Positions 1-5,458 of a stretch of 11,921 nt of DNA are shown here, in pieces. The notes beneath the pieces were generated by a model. It saw nothing but the letters and a program-made list of their open reading frames with translations. It was not told the origin of the DNA and did not search any database. This DNA comes from Mxb001 sp044360385 (GTDB lineage Bacteria > Actinomycetota > Actinomycetes > S36-B12): contig JBIKKK010000050.1 in the NCBI GenBank assembly GCA_044360385.1, positions 1 to 11,921 on the forward strand, read 5' to 3'. Numbering within the stretch: position 1 is the first letter of the stretch; each line of letters begins with the position of its first letter. The position numbers were made by a program, and so were the translations under genes.

Positions 1-347
1 CCGCCGCCGATCGCCGCGCGCACCGGCGCGCCGAAACGAGGGTGCAGCACGGCGGCCGTGTGCTCCAACTCGCCGCGAGTGCCGACGATTGCTCCCTTGC
101 CGTAGCCGCGCACCTGGTCAGGCGTGACGCCCGCACTGGCGAGCACCTCGAGGGCACGTTGCACGAGAATCCCCGCCACCTCCGCGCTCATATCCTCGAG
201 CACGGCCAGGTCGGCGACCAGTTGCTTGCCCGCGAGCGGGTTGGTGACGACAGCCGCCGCCACAACCTTGCGTGTGGGAGGTGAGACGGGGGCTCCTGCC
301 TCAGAGTGGACCTCGGTGAGCGTGACGCTCAGGACTCGCATGTCCAT
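1..347 (-). CDS. Amino acid synthesis family protein (AA_synth/DUF1185-like), C-terminus cut by window edge
   Basis: The first 115 codons of a minus-strand gene are visible; the rest lies beyond the left edge. Residues 81-115 carry a conserved-looking stretch (GYGKGAIVGTRGELEH, then LHPRFGAPVRAAIGG) that I recognise as the core of the AA_synth family (formerly DUF1185). That family was named from genetic association with amino-acid biosynthesis, and its reaction is not established, so no reaction is assigned here. I start it at ATG 347, which has AGGAG four bases upstream. A second in-frame ATG at 341 lies ten bases from the same AGGAG and is almost equally plausible. The membrane-protein gene upstream on the same strand ends 30 bp away, so the two are probably co-transcribed. 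Family assignment is from motif memory, not a search. Confidence 0.75.
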   Translation of the reverse strand, partial: MDMRVLSVTLTEVHSEAGAPVSPPTRKVVAAAVVTNPLAGKQLVADLAVLEDMSAEVAGILVQRALEVLASAGVTPDQVRGYGKGAIVGTRGELEHTAAVLHPRFGAPVRAAIGG

Positions 348-377
348 GGGACTCCTTCTCGACGAGCGCACACTCTG

Positions 378-770
378 TCAGACCGTCCGCGCCCGGCGGG
401 CTTTGAGGGCGAGCCCGATGAATCCAGCGCTCACCGCCAGCGAGGCACCGATCGCACCGGCGGCCGCGCCCGGCTTCGTGCGCCCCGTCGTGAGCGGAGC
501 CGCAGCCGCTGCCGCATCGAGGACCTCGGTCGCTGCGTTGATCCAGGCCACGCGCTCGAGGCGACGGGGGTCATGTCGCGCCTCCCACACCAGGACTCCG
601 AGCACGGCGTTGCGCACGGCGAATAGGCGGGCGAAGTAGCGCAGTGTGGGGGAGTCCTCGGTCTCCTCGATGCCGAAGGCCTTGAGGAGTGCACCCGGCG
701 CAAGGCCTGCGGCAGCACCCACTCCGACGCGTTCGATGAGCATCGCTCCGGCGTATCGGGTCAGGGACAT
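378..770 (-). CDS. Small integral membrane protein, DUF4267-like
   Basis: This encodes 130 residues, start ATG 770, with a strong AGGAGG five bases upstream. The protein has four hydrophobic stretches at about residues 11-33, 47-62, 73-93 and 101-122, with a central RNAVLGVLVWEARHDPRR segment and a short basic C-terminus (KARRAR). Four short helices, a length near 130 and an Arg-Asn at the start of helix 2 resemble the DUF4267 family of uncharacterised small membrane proteins. No catalytic motif is visible. It precedes the AA_synth-like gene by 30 bp and probably leads that operon. It is divergent from the aldo/keto reductase across an 85-bp spacer. The function is unknown. That it is a real gene is well supported by its ribosome binding site and spacing; the family name is less certain. 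Confidence 0.65.
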   Translation of the reverse strand: MSLTRYAGAMLIERVGVGAAAGLAPGALLKAFGIEETEDSPTLRYFARLFAVRNAVLGVLVWEARHDPRRLERVAWINAATEVLDAAAAAAPLTTGRTKPGAAAGAIGASLAVSAGFIGLALKARRARTV

Positions 771-820
771 CGTGGCCTCCTCGGCGGTGGGCGCCCGCTA
801 TTGCATCGGACTCACTGGGC

Positions 821-826
821 TAACGT
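821..826 (+). promoter_or_regulatory. Possible -10 element of the aldo/keto reductase gene
   Basis: TAACGT fits the actinobacterial TAnnnT -10 pattern in the 85-bp divergent spacer. It would place transcription start near 833, giving a leader of about 23 nt that includes the GGGAG ribosome binding site. No good -35 is seen at normal spacing: a TTGCAT at 801-806 is only 14 bp away. Confidence 0.3.
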
Positions 827-855
827 ACCGAGCCCGCCTACGACAGGGAGTGCAC

Positions 856-1806
856 ATGGATCAGCGCATGCTGGGTGAGCTCGAGGTGAGTGCCATCGGG
901 CTCGGCTGCATGCCGATGTCGTGGGCCTACAACGTCGCCGACGCCGATCCGGCCGAGGTGGAAGCCACCTTGCACCGCGCCGTTGATCTCGGCATCACAC
1001 TGCTCGACACCGCCGACGTCTACGGCCCCTTCACCAACGAGGAGATCATCCGGGAGTACGTCGTGCGCACGGGTCTGCGCGACCGAGCGGTCATTGCGAC
1101 CAAGGCGGGACTCGTGCCGATCGACGCGACGACCTACGGGCGTGACGGGAGCCCCGAGCACATTCGGGCCGCGTGCGACGCATCGCTGGCGCGACTCGGT
1201 ATCGACACGATTGACCTCTACCAATTGCATCGTGTGGACCCCGAGGTCCCGATCGAGGAGACCTGGGGCGCGATGGCCGAGCTGGTCGCGGTGGGCAAGG
1301 TCCGCTACCTGGGCCTGTCCGAGGCGACGGTGGCGGAGATCCTCGCGGCAGATGCCGTGCATCCGGTGTCGAGCGTGCAGAGCGAACTCTCCCTGTGGAC
1401 CGATGACAACGTCGTCAATGGAGTGCTTGAGCTCACCCAGGAGCGAGGAATCGGATTCCTCGCATACTGCCCGCTGGGTCGCGGCTTCCTCACCGGGGCT
1501 GTGTCCGCCGAGAGCATCGGTGACGCGGACTTCCGCTCCGCGAACCCGCGCTTCACGCCCGAGGCAATGGCCGCCAATGCGGTGATCGTCGATGGAGTGC
1601 GCCTGGTCGCCGAACGTCATGGGGCCACTCCGGCTCAGGTCGCGCTGGCGTGGGTCCTCGCTCAGGGCCAGCACGTCGTGCCCATCCCGGGCACGAAACG
1701 CCGTCGCTGGCTGGAGGAGAACGCCGCGGCCGCCGATCTCGTCCTGGATGCGGATGACCTCTCCGCGCTTGCGGCACTGCCCCCGTCGGTCGCTCCCCGA
1801 TACTGA
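856..1806 (+). CDS. Aldo/keto reductase (AKR13-like)
   Basis: A 316-residue (beta/alpha)8-barrel oxidoreductase that should use NADPH to reduce aldehydes or ketones in the cytosol; the physiological substrate cannot be told from sequence. The full AKR catalytic tetrad is present: Asp51 and Tyr56 (LLDTADVYG), Lys83 (IATKAG) and His125 (YQLHRVD). The N-terminal GLGCMPMS and the C-terminal VPIPGTKRRRWLEEN, where the cofactor phosphate is normally bound, resemble the AKR13 (YakC-type) group. I chose ATG 856 because GGGAG lies five bases upstream; the open frame extends further 5' only into the opposing gene's promoter. Length is normal for the family. Neighbours give no pathway clue: it is divergent from the membrane-protein operon and 90 bp ahead of the repeat-protein gene. 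Confidence 0.92.
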   Translation: MDQRMLGELEVSAIGLGCMPMSWAYNVADADPAEVEATLHRAVDLGITLLDTADVYGPFTNEEIIREYVVRTGLRDRAVIATKAGLVPIDATTYGRDGSPEHIRAACDASLARLGIDTIDLYQLHRVDPEVPIEETWGAMAELVAVGKVRYLGLSEATVAEILAADAVHPVSSVQSELSLWTDDNVVNGVLELTQERGIGFLAYCPLGRGFLTGAVSAESIGDADFRSANPRFTPEAMAANAVIVDGVRLVAERHGATPAQVALAWVLAQGQHVVPIPGTKRRRWLEENAAAADLVLDADDLSALAALPPSVAPRY

Positions 1807-1825
1807 CCTGACATAGCCCGACAGG

Positions 1826-1864
1826 GGCGGCTCTGCCGCTCCGCCGGGCCCCCCGACCCGGGGT
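1826..1864 (+). terminator. GC-rich inverted repeats after the aldo/keto reductase gene
   Basis: Two adjacent GC-rich stems can form: GGCGG (1826-1830) with CCGCC (1841-1845), and CCGGG (1844-1848) with CCCGG (1857-1861); they share two bases. They follow the reductase stop by 20 bp and precede the next start by about 33 bp. There is no T-tract, so this is at best a weak or factor-assisted terminator, and the structure could arise from base composition alone. Confidence 0.3.
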
Positions 1865-1896
1865 GACCGATGGGGACGTCTGGGAGGATCGGCCAC

Positions 1897-2682
1897 GTGA
1901 ATACGGATGATGGTCGCCAAGAGGTGATCATCGTGGTGCGCCCTGTCGACCAGGATCCGCCCGAGGGACTGCTCGGCCTCCTCGCTTCGATGGGTGCCGC
2001 CGTCGGATCGGCGATGGAATCCGCAGCTATCACGGCGATCGACGCGGTGGCGACCGTCGCAGGGCCGCCCACCTCAGCGGTGCTCGACCGGGTAGTCCCG
2101 GGAGTGACCGATGCGGTTGTGCAGCGCATCGACATCACTGCGCTCGTCATCGGCCGGGTCGATCTGAGAGCCATCATCTTGCAGGCCCTCGATCGCATCG
2201 ACCTCACTCAGATCGTGCTCGAGCGCGTCGACCTCCGCCGCGTCATCGAAGGCGCGCTCGACTCGATTGACGTCACCGAGATCGTGCTCCAGCGCGTGAA
2301 TCTCGTCGCCGTCGTCGATGCCGTCCTCGACCAGCTCGACCTCACCGAACTTGTCGAGCAGCGGGTCGACATCGACGCCCTTGTCGCGACCGTCGATCTC
2401 GATCCGGTGATCGACCGTCTGCCCATCGTGGAGATCGCCGAGTACGTCATCGAGCAGGTCGACCTCCCGGCGATCATCCGCCAGTCGACAGGTGGTGTGG
2501 CCACGGACGCTATCGATTACGTGCGCCTGCGCTCCTTCGCCACTGACATCGCCACGGCGCGCATCGTCGACCGCATCCTGCCGCGACGAGGCCGCAAGCT
2601 CGATGCCCCAGGAGAGCCCGAGTCCCTGGCTGAGCTCGATGCCCCTGGCGAGCCCGAGTCGCTGCCCGGGAGGGAGTCATGA
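1897..2682 (+). CDS. Hypothetical protein with four 23-residue repeats, translationally coupled to an RDD protein
   Basis: A 261-residue protein of unknown function. Residues 22-75 form a non-repetitive region rich in Ala and Val. Residues 77-168 contain four tandem 23-residue units, each made of a 10-residue half and a 13-residue half led by (R/S/Q)-(I/V/L)-(D/N)-(L/I/V) and followed by paired Ile/Val/Leu. Weaker copies continue to about residue 195. The charged-then-aliphatic rhythm suggests a solenoid or a string of amphipathic segments, possibly lying on the membrane. Residues 235-258 hold a Pro/Glu-rich duplicated tail. I prefer GTG 1897, because GGGAGG lies nine bases upstream; ATG 1870 in the same frame has no good ribosome binding site. 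The stop overlaps the RDD start as ATGA, implying coupled translation and a shared role. No signal peptide or strong transmembrane helix is apparent. Confidence 0.8.
   Translation: MNTDDGRQEVIIVVRPVDQDPPEGLLGLLASMGAAVGSAMESAAITAIDAVATVAGPPTSAVLDRVVPGVTDAVVQRIDITALVIGRVDLRAIILQALDRIDLTQIVLERVDLRRVIEGALDSIDVTEIVLQRVNLVAVVDAVLDQLDLTELVEQRVDIDALVATVDLDPVIDRLPIVEIAEYVIEQVDLPAIIRQSTGGVATDAIDYVRLRSFATDIATARIVDRILPRRGRKLDAPGEPESLAELDAPGEPESLPGRES
2125..2400 (+). repeat. Four in-frame 69-nt units encoding the 23-residue repeat
   Basis: Arg77, Arg100, Ser123 and Gln146 of the repeat protein start successive units at exactly 69-nt spacing. The unit pattern is roughly R-I-D-L-T-x-I-V-L-x then R-V-D-L-x-x-V-I-x-x-A-L-D. 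The protein pattern is conserved more closely than the DNA, so these are old repeats held by selection rather than recent copies. Confidence 0.85.
2599..2670 (+). repeat. Tandem duplication of 36 bp
   Basis: Two adjacent 36-bp units (2599-2634 and 2635-2670) encode LDAPGEPESLAE and LDAPGEPESLPG at the C-terminus of the repeat protein. They differ at only a few bases, so this is a recent duplication in a probably unstructured tail. The RDD gene's ribosome binding site lies just after the second copy. Confidence 0.85.
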
Positions 2683-3215
2683 CGACCTTCAGCGCTTGGC
2701 GGCGCGGCGAGGGGCGCCAGGCGGCGGACTTCTCCATTCCCGAGGATGCCCGCGAGTTCCAGGGTGAGCGTGCTGGCTTCGCGACGCGTTTCCTTGCCAG
2801 CGTGATCGACGTGTCCCTCGTCGCCCTGCTCATGATGGGCGTCTGGCTCGGCATCGAGATCCTCCAACTCATCTTCACCCCCGGTGTCGAGGTCCATCCA
2901 CCCCGGGCGGCGACGCTCGTCCTCTGGGGGTATGCCTTCACCACGCTCTACTGGACGGTGGCCTGGGCGACGAGCGGACGATCCCTAGGTGCGTGGGTGA
3001 TGGGTGTCCGTGTGGTCAGCCGCAAGGGCGGGCGCCTGGGCTGGTTGGTCGCACTGGCACGCGCGGCCTTCTCCGTGGGCTTCCCCATCGGACTCGGCTG
3101 GGCTCTGGTGAGCAAGCGCAATCGTTCGGTGCAAGACGTCGTACTGAGGACCATCGTCATCTATGACTGGAGCCTGCGACCGCCGCTTGTCATTGGTGCG
3201 CAGAGCGAGAAGTGA
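2679..3215 (+). CDS. RDD family membrane protein
   Basis: A 178-residue integral membrane protein of the RDD family, named for conserved Arg and Asp residues. The signature is visible as RAGFATRFLASVID at about residues 31-44, leading into the first transmembrane helix (about 41-66). Further helices lie at about 80-98 and 122-145, and a Gly/Arg-rich loop (GRSLGAWVMGVRVV) between them is typical of the family. Members have been linked to ion transport in some bacteria, but most have no known role. ATG 2679 has GGGAG three to four bases upstream and overlaps the preceding stop as ATGA, so it is almost certainly translationally coupled to the 23-residue-repeat gene. Its last 26 bp overlap the end of the convergent ybaK-type gene. 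Confidence 0.9.
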   Translation: MTTFSAWRRGEGRQAADFSIPEDAREFQGERAGFATRFLASVIDVSLVALLMMGVWLGIEILQLIFTPGVEVHPPRAATLVLWGYAFTTLYWTVAWATSGRSLGAWVMGVRVVSRKGGRLGWLVALARAAFSVGFPIGLGWALVSKRNRSVQDVVLRTIVIYDWSLRPPLVIGAQSEK

Positions 3216-3675
3216 CGTCTGCGACGGTGGCGGCGTAGGCGTCGATGACTGAAGCGGCGTCGACCGCCACCACGGTGTCGCGCTGGCCTGTGCCGAGAGT
3301 GATCTCGCCACCGATGATGCTTGCGTCGGCCACGACAGGGAGATCGAGCCCGAGCGGAGTGATGGTGCCCCGGGCATAGCCGGTCGCGGCGAGGGCCTCA
3401 TCGGCGTCCGGCAGCGTCATGCGATTGACGCCGAGCAGAGCGCGGAGCTTGGGCCACGAGAGCGATCGGTCGCCTGGCACGAGCACGAGCACGTAGTCGC
3501 CCTCGCCGCGACGGATGACGAGTGTCTTGACGACCTGATCCGTCCGCACGCCGCAGGCCTGCGCGGCTTCCTCGACAGAGGTGACGTGCCCCGGATGGAT
3601 GATGCGGTGCGGAATGCCCCGGCGCTGAAGGTCGACGACACCGGGCGCGTCAGGGGCATGGTCGAGCGGAGTCAA
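3190..3675 (-). CDS. ybaK: YbaK/ProRS-associated-domain aminoacyl-tRNA deacylase
   Basis: A 161-residue single-domain member of the YbaK/EbsC/ProX editing superfamily. Such enzymes hydrolyse mischarged tRNA in trans; YbaK itself clears Cys-tRNA(Pro), but the subfamily here cannot be fixed by eye. Family marks are the VVKTLVI segment with the conserved Lys50, the LVPGDRSLSWPKLR region, GYARGTITPLG (99-109) and IIGGEITLGTG (120-130). The only start consistent with a full-length domain is TTG 3675: an in-frame stop appears upstream at 3727-3729, and no ATG or GTG follows in the first 30 codons. That TTG begins two bases after the 3' end of the same-strand tRNA-Gly, so the tRNA sequence leaves no room for a ribosome binding site. 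Co-transcription with the tRNA is likely. The 3' end overlaps the RDD gene by 26 bp. Confidence 0.88.
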   Translation of the reverse strand: MTPLDHAPDAPGVVDLQRRGIPHRIIHPGHVTSVEEAAQACGVRTDQVVKTLVIRRGEGDYVLVLVPGDRSLSWPKLRALLGVNRMTLPDADEALAATGYARGTITPLGLDLPVVADASIIGGEITLGTGQRDTVVAVDAASVIDAYAATVADVTSRSAHQ

Positions 3676-3676
3676 G

Positions 3677-3747
3677 AGCGGGTGACCGGGATCGAACCGG
3701 CACCACCAGCTTGGAAGGCTGGGGCTCTACCATTGAGCTACACCCGC
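3677..3747 (-). tRNA. tRNA-Gly (anticodon TCC)
   Basis: A complete 71-nt cloverleaf. The acceptor arm is GCGGGTG paired with CACCCGC. The D arm is GCTC...GAGC with AATGGTA in the loop. The anticodon arm is CCAGC-CTTCCAA-GCTGG, giving anticodon TCC, and the T arm is CCGG-TTCGATC-CCGG. The discriminator is T. CCA is not encoded and must be added. On the minus strand upstream, TACCCT (3769-3764) is a plausible -10 with transcription start near 3757. The ybaK-type gene follows after a single intervening base. Confidence 0.97.
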
Positions 3748-3838
3748 GAGCGTGCGAGTTGACAGGGTACTCGCATGCGCGGGGAGTCCTCACGCCCCGG
3801 AGTGGTGACGGCCTGCTCGCCCCTCACCTGCTCGCCCC

Positions 3839-3844
3839 TAGACT
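3839..3844 (+). promoter_or_regulatory. Possible -10 element of tRNA-Pro
   Basis: TAGACT fits the TAnnnT pattern well. It predicts transcription start near 3851, leaving a 20-nt leader that consists almost entirely of the hairpin annotated at 3850-3868. No clear -35 is seen at 17-18 bp. Confidence 0.4.
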
Positions 3845-3849
3845 GACGC

Positions 3850-3868
3850 CGCCTGCCTTGCGCAGGCG
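3850..3868 (+). other. Hairpin in the tRNA-Pro 5' leader
   Basis: A perfect 7-bp stem, CGCCTGC (3850-3856) with GCAGGCG (3862-3868), closes a 5-nt loop two bases before the mature tRNA. Its 5' arm is identical to bases 3896-3902 in the tRNA anticodon arm, so the leader and the tRNA could compete for pairing. Confidence 0.6.
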
Positions 3869-3870
3869 TA

Positions 3871-3944
3871 CGGGGTGTGGCGCAGCTTGGTAGCGCGCCT
3901 GCTTTGGGAGCAGGAGGCCCCCGGTTCAAATCCGGGTACCCCGA
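3871..3944 (+). tRNA. tRNA-Pro (anticodon TGG)
   Basis: A complete 74-nt cloverleaf. The acceptor arm is CGGGGTG with TACCCCG (one G-T pair). The D arm contains AGCTTGGTAGC, the anticodon arm is CCTGC-TTTGGGA-GCAGG (anticodon TGG), and the T arm is CCCGG-TTCAAAT-CCGGG. The discriminator is A, and CCA is not encoded. C at position 1 is usual for bacterial proline tRNAs. It is divergent from tRNA-Gly across 123 bp and lies upstream of tig, a placement I recall from other actinobacteria. Confidence 0.97.
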
Positions 3945-3965
3945 CAAGTGCGTGAGCGGGTCCCT

Positions 3966-3979
3966 CGCGATGCATCGCG
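3966..3979. other. Perfect 14-bp palindrome between tRNA-Pro and tig
   Basis: CGCGATGCATCGCG is an exact palindrome centred 21 bp past the tRNA-Pro gene and about 85 bp before the tig start. It could be a dyad operator for a regulator, or fold as a 5-bp stem with a TGCA loop as part of a tRNA terminator. No T-tract follows it. Confidence 0.5.
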
Positions 3980-4020
3980 CCTTCTCCTGAGGCGGGAGTG
4001 GGGTGGAGCGGACCGGCAAG

Positions 4021-4026
4021 TAGGCT
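4021..4026 (+). promoter_or_regulatory. Possible -10 element of tig
   Basis: TAGGCT matches the TAnnnT pattern. Predicted transcription start is near 4033, giving a leader of about 25 nt that carries the GTAGGAG ribosome binding site (4044-4050). No recognisable -35 is present. Confidence 0.45.
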
Positions 4027-4057
4027 GGCGCGACTCATCTGCCGTAGGAGAACCCCC

Positions 4058-5353
4058 GTGAAGAGCACCGCCGAAACCCTCAGCCCGACCCGCGTGAAGC
4101 TCACGGTCGAGGTGCCCTTCGACGAGCTCGCCCCGAGCCTCGATGCGGCGTACCAGGTCATCGCCAAGCAGGTCTCGATCCCCGGCTTCCGCAAGGGCAA
4201 GGTCCCCGCGCGGATCATCGACCAGCGCGTGGGTCGCGCGGCGGTGCTTGAGGAAGCGGTCAACGACGTGCTGCCCAAGGCCTACGAGGATGCCCTTCGT
4301 GAGAACTCCGTGGTGCCGCTGGGGCGCCCGGATGTCCAGGTGACGGAGATCGCCGATGGTGAGTCGCTCACCTTCACCGCGGAGGTCGACGTGCGTCCCG
4401 AGTTCGACCTCCCGGACTACTCCGGCATTGCCGTGCAGGTGGACGATGCCGAGATCACCGACGAGGACATCGAGGAGCAGCTCACGGGCCTGCGGGGCAG
4501 ATTCGCTTCGCTGTCGCCCGTGGAGCGCGCCGCGGCGGACGGCGACGTCCTCCTCGTCGATCTGCTGGGCTACGAAGCGGATGGCTCATCCGTCGAGGAC
4601 CTCTCCGGCCATGCACTGTCGTATGAGTTGGGCACCGACGGCATGCTCCCGGGTTTCGACGATGCCGTTCGCGGTGCGACCGCGGGGGAGACGCGCACCT
4701 TCGAGTTCACACCGGAGGGCGGCGAGTACGTCGGCCGCCCCCTCACCGTGAATGTGACTGTCTCGGCTGTCCGCGAGCGCGCGCTGCCGGCTGCCGACGA
4801 CGATTTCGCGCAGATGGCCTCGGAGTTCGACACCATCGGCGAACTCCGCGATGACATCCGCACCCGCCTTGGCCGTGTGCGTGTGCTCGAGCAGGGGATG
4901 CAGGCCCGGGGCAAGGTGCACGAGGCTCTCCTGGGCCTCGCCGACTTCCCCGTGCCCGACGGCGTCATCAGCCAGGAGGTGGAGGAGCACTTCGCTGACG
5001 GCCACGCCGGTGACGAGGCGCACCGTGCCGAGGTCGAGCGCGAGGCGCGCGACGGCCTGCGCAGCCGACTCCTCCTCGACAAAATCGCCGAGACGGAGGA
5101 AATCTCCGTCGGCGAGTCCGAGCTGTCCTCGTGGCTGCTGCAGAACGCCCCCCGCTACGGCATGGCCCCCGACGCCTTCGCCCAGGCACTGGTCCAGGCC
5201 GGGCAGTTGCCCATGGCCATCGGGGATATCCGTCGCGCCAAGGCTCTGGCCGTCGTCACCTCGAAGGCGCGCATCGTCGACGCCTCCGGGCGCCCGGTCG
5301 ACCTCGAGATCATCGATGAGGAGTTGCGAGCCGCCGAGGCCGACGAGGCCTAG
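4058..5353 (+). CDS. tig: Trigger factor (ribosome-associated chaperone and peptidyl-prolyl isomerase)
   Basis: A 431-residue trigger factor, which docks near the ribosomal exit tunnel, shelters emerging chains and isomerises prolyl bonds. The N-terminal ribosome-binding domain carries the signature GFRKGK at residues 43-48. The FKBP-type isomerase domain runs from about 158 to 245, with LPGFDDAVRGATAGE and an FTPEGGEYVG segment. The helical chaperone domain fills the rest and ends in an acidic tail (EELRAAEADEA). Start GTG 4058 has GTAGGAG seven bases upstream; an earlier in-frame GTG at 3998 has no site and lies upstream of the predicted promoter. Length is normal, perhaps slightly short for an actinobacterial member. 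It heads the quality-control cluster and is followed after 105 bp by clpP1, which appears to have its own promoter. Confidence 0.97.
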   Translation: MKSTAETLSPTRVKLTVEVPFDELAPSLDAAYQVIAKQVSIPGFRKGKVPARIIDQRVGRAAVLEEAVNDVLPKAYEDALRENSVVPLGRPDVQVTEIADGESLTFTAEVDVRPEFDLPDYSGIAVQVDDAEITDEDIEEQLTGLRGRFASLSPVERAAADGDVLLVDLLGYEADGSSVEDLSGHALSYELGTDGMLPGFDDAVRGATAGETRTFEFTPEGGEYVGRPLTVNVTVSAVRERALPAADDDFAQMASEFDTIGELRDDIRTRLGRVRVLEQGMQARGKVHEALLGLADFPVPDGVISQEVEEHFADGHAGDEAHRAEVEREARDGLRSRLLLDKIAETEEISVGESELSSWLLQNAPRYGMAPDAFAQALVQAGQLPMAIGDIRRAKALAVVTSKARIVDASGRPVDLEIIDEELRAAEADEA

Positions 5354-5358
5354 GCCTA

Positions 5359-5372
5359 CGCCCACGGCGAAC
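5359..5372. promoter_or_regulatory. ClgR-type operator upstream of clpP1
   Basis: CGC-ccacg-GCGAAC is the exact reverse complement of the GTTCGC-N5-GCG consensus that I recall for ClgR, the Xre-family activator of clp genes in Streptomyces and other actinobacteria. Its centre lies about 57 bp upstream of the transcription start predicted from the -10 at 5411, a sensible place for an activator. No clgR gene is in this window. Confidence 0.65.
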
Positions 5373-5375
5373 ACG

Positions 5376-5387
5376 CCCGGGCCCGGG
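5376..5387. other. 12-bp GC palindrome between tig and clpP1
   Basis: CCCGGGCCCGGG is a perfect palindrome lying between the ClgR-like box and the expected -35 region of clpP1. It might help terminate tig transcripts, but there is no T-tract, and GC-rich DNA often yields such words. Confidence 0.35.
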
Positions 5388-5410
5388 ACTATCTCGGGGC
5401 CGGTCGGCGT

Positions 5411-5416
5411 TAGGGT
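5411..5416 (+). promoter_or_regulatory. Probable -10 element of clpP1
   Basis: TAGGGT fits the TAnnnT pattern and would start transcription near 5423, immediately at the base of the stem-loop at 5424-5441. The bases at 17-18 bp spacing do not resemble a -35 box, consistent with a promoter that needs an activator such as ClgR. Confidence 0.5.
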
Positions 5417-5423
5417 CGTCAGG

Positions 5424-5441
5424 CGGTCGGGTGTCCGACCG
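5424..5441 (+). other. Stem-loop at the predicted 5' end of the clpP1 mRNA
   Basis: CGGTCGG (5424-5430) pairs perfectly with CCGACCG (5435-5441) around a GTGT loop. It ends one base before the GGAGAGGAG purine tract, so it could shield the 5' end from decay or keep the ribosome binding site single-stranded. Confidence 0.6.
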
Positions 5442-5458
5442 GTGGAGAGGAGATTCGC

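Noticed and set aside
838..1920. 360-codon open frame on the minus strand opposite the aldo/keto reductase
   Set aside because: It mirrors a gene with an intact catalytic tetrad, and its low-complexity Arg/Gly/His-rich translation is typical of antisense frames in GC-rich DNA.
3670..3675. TTGACT on the minus strand as a -35 box rather than the ybaK start
   Set aside because: The expected -10 position reads TGACGC, and no later start codon would preserve the YbaK domain.
3759..3764. TTGACA on the plus strand between the two tRNA genes as a -35 box
   Set aside because: No TAnnnT element lies 16-19 bp downstream, and it is over 100 bp from tRNA-Pro.
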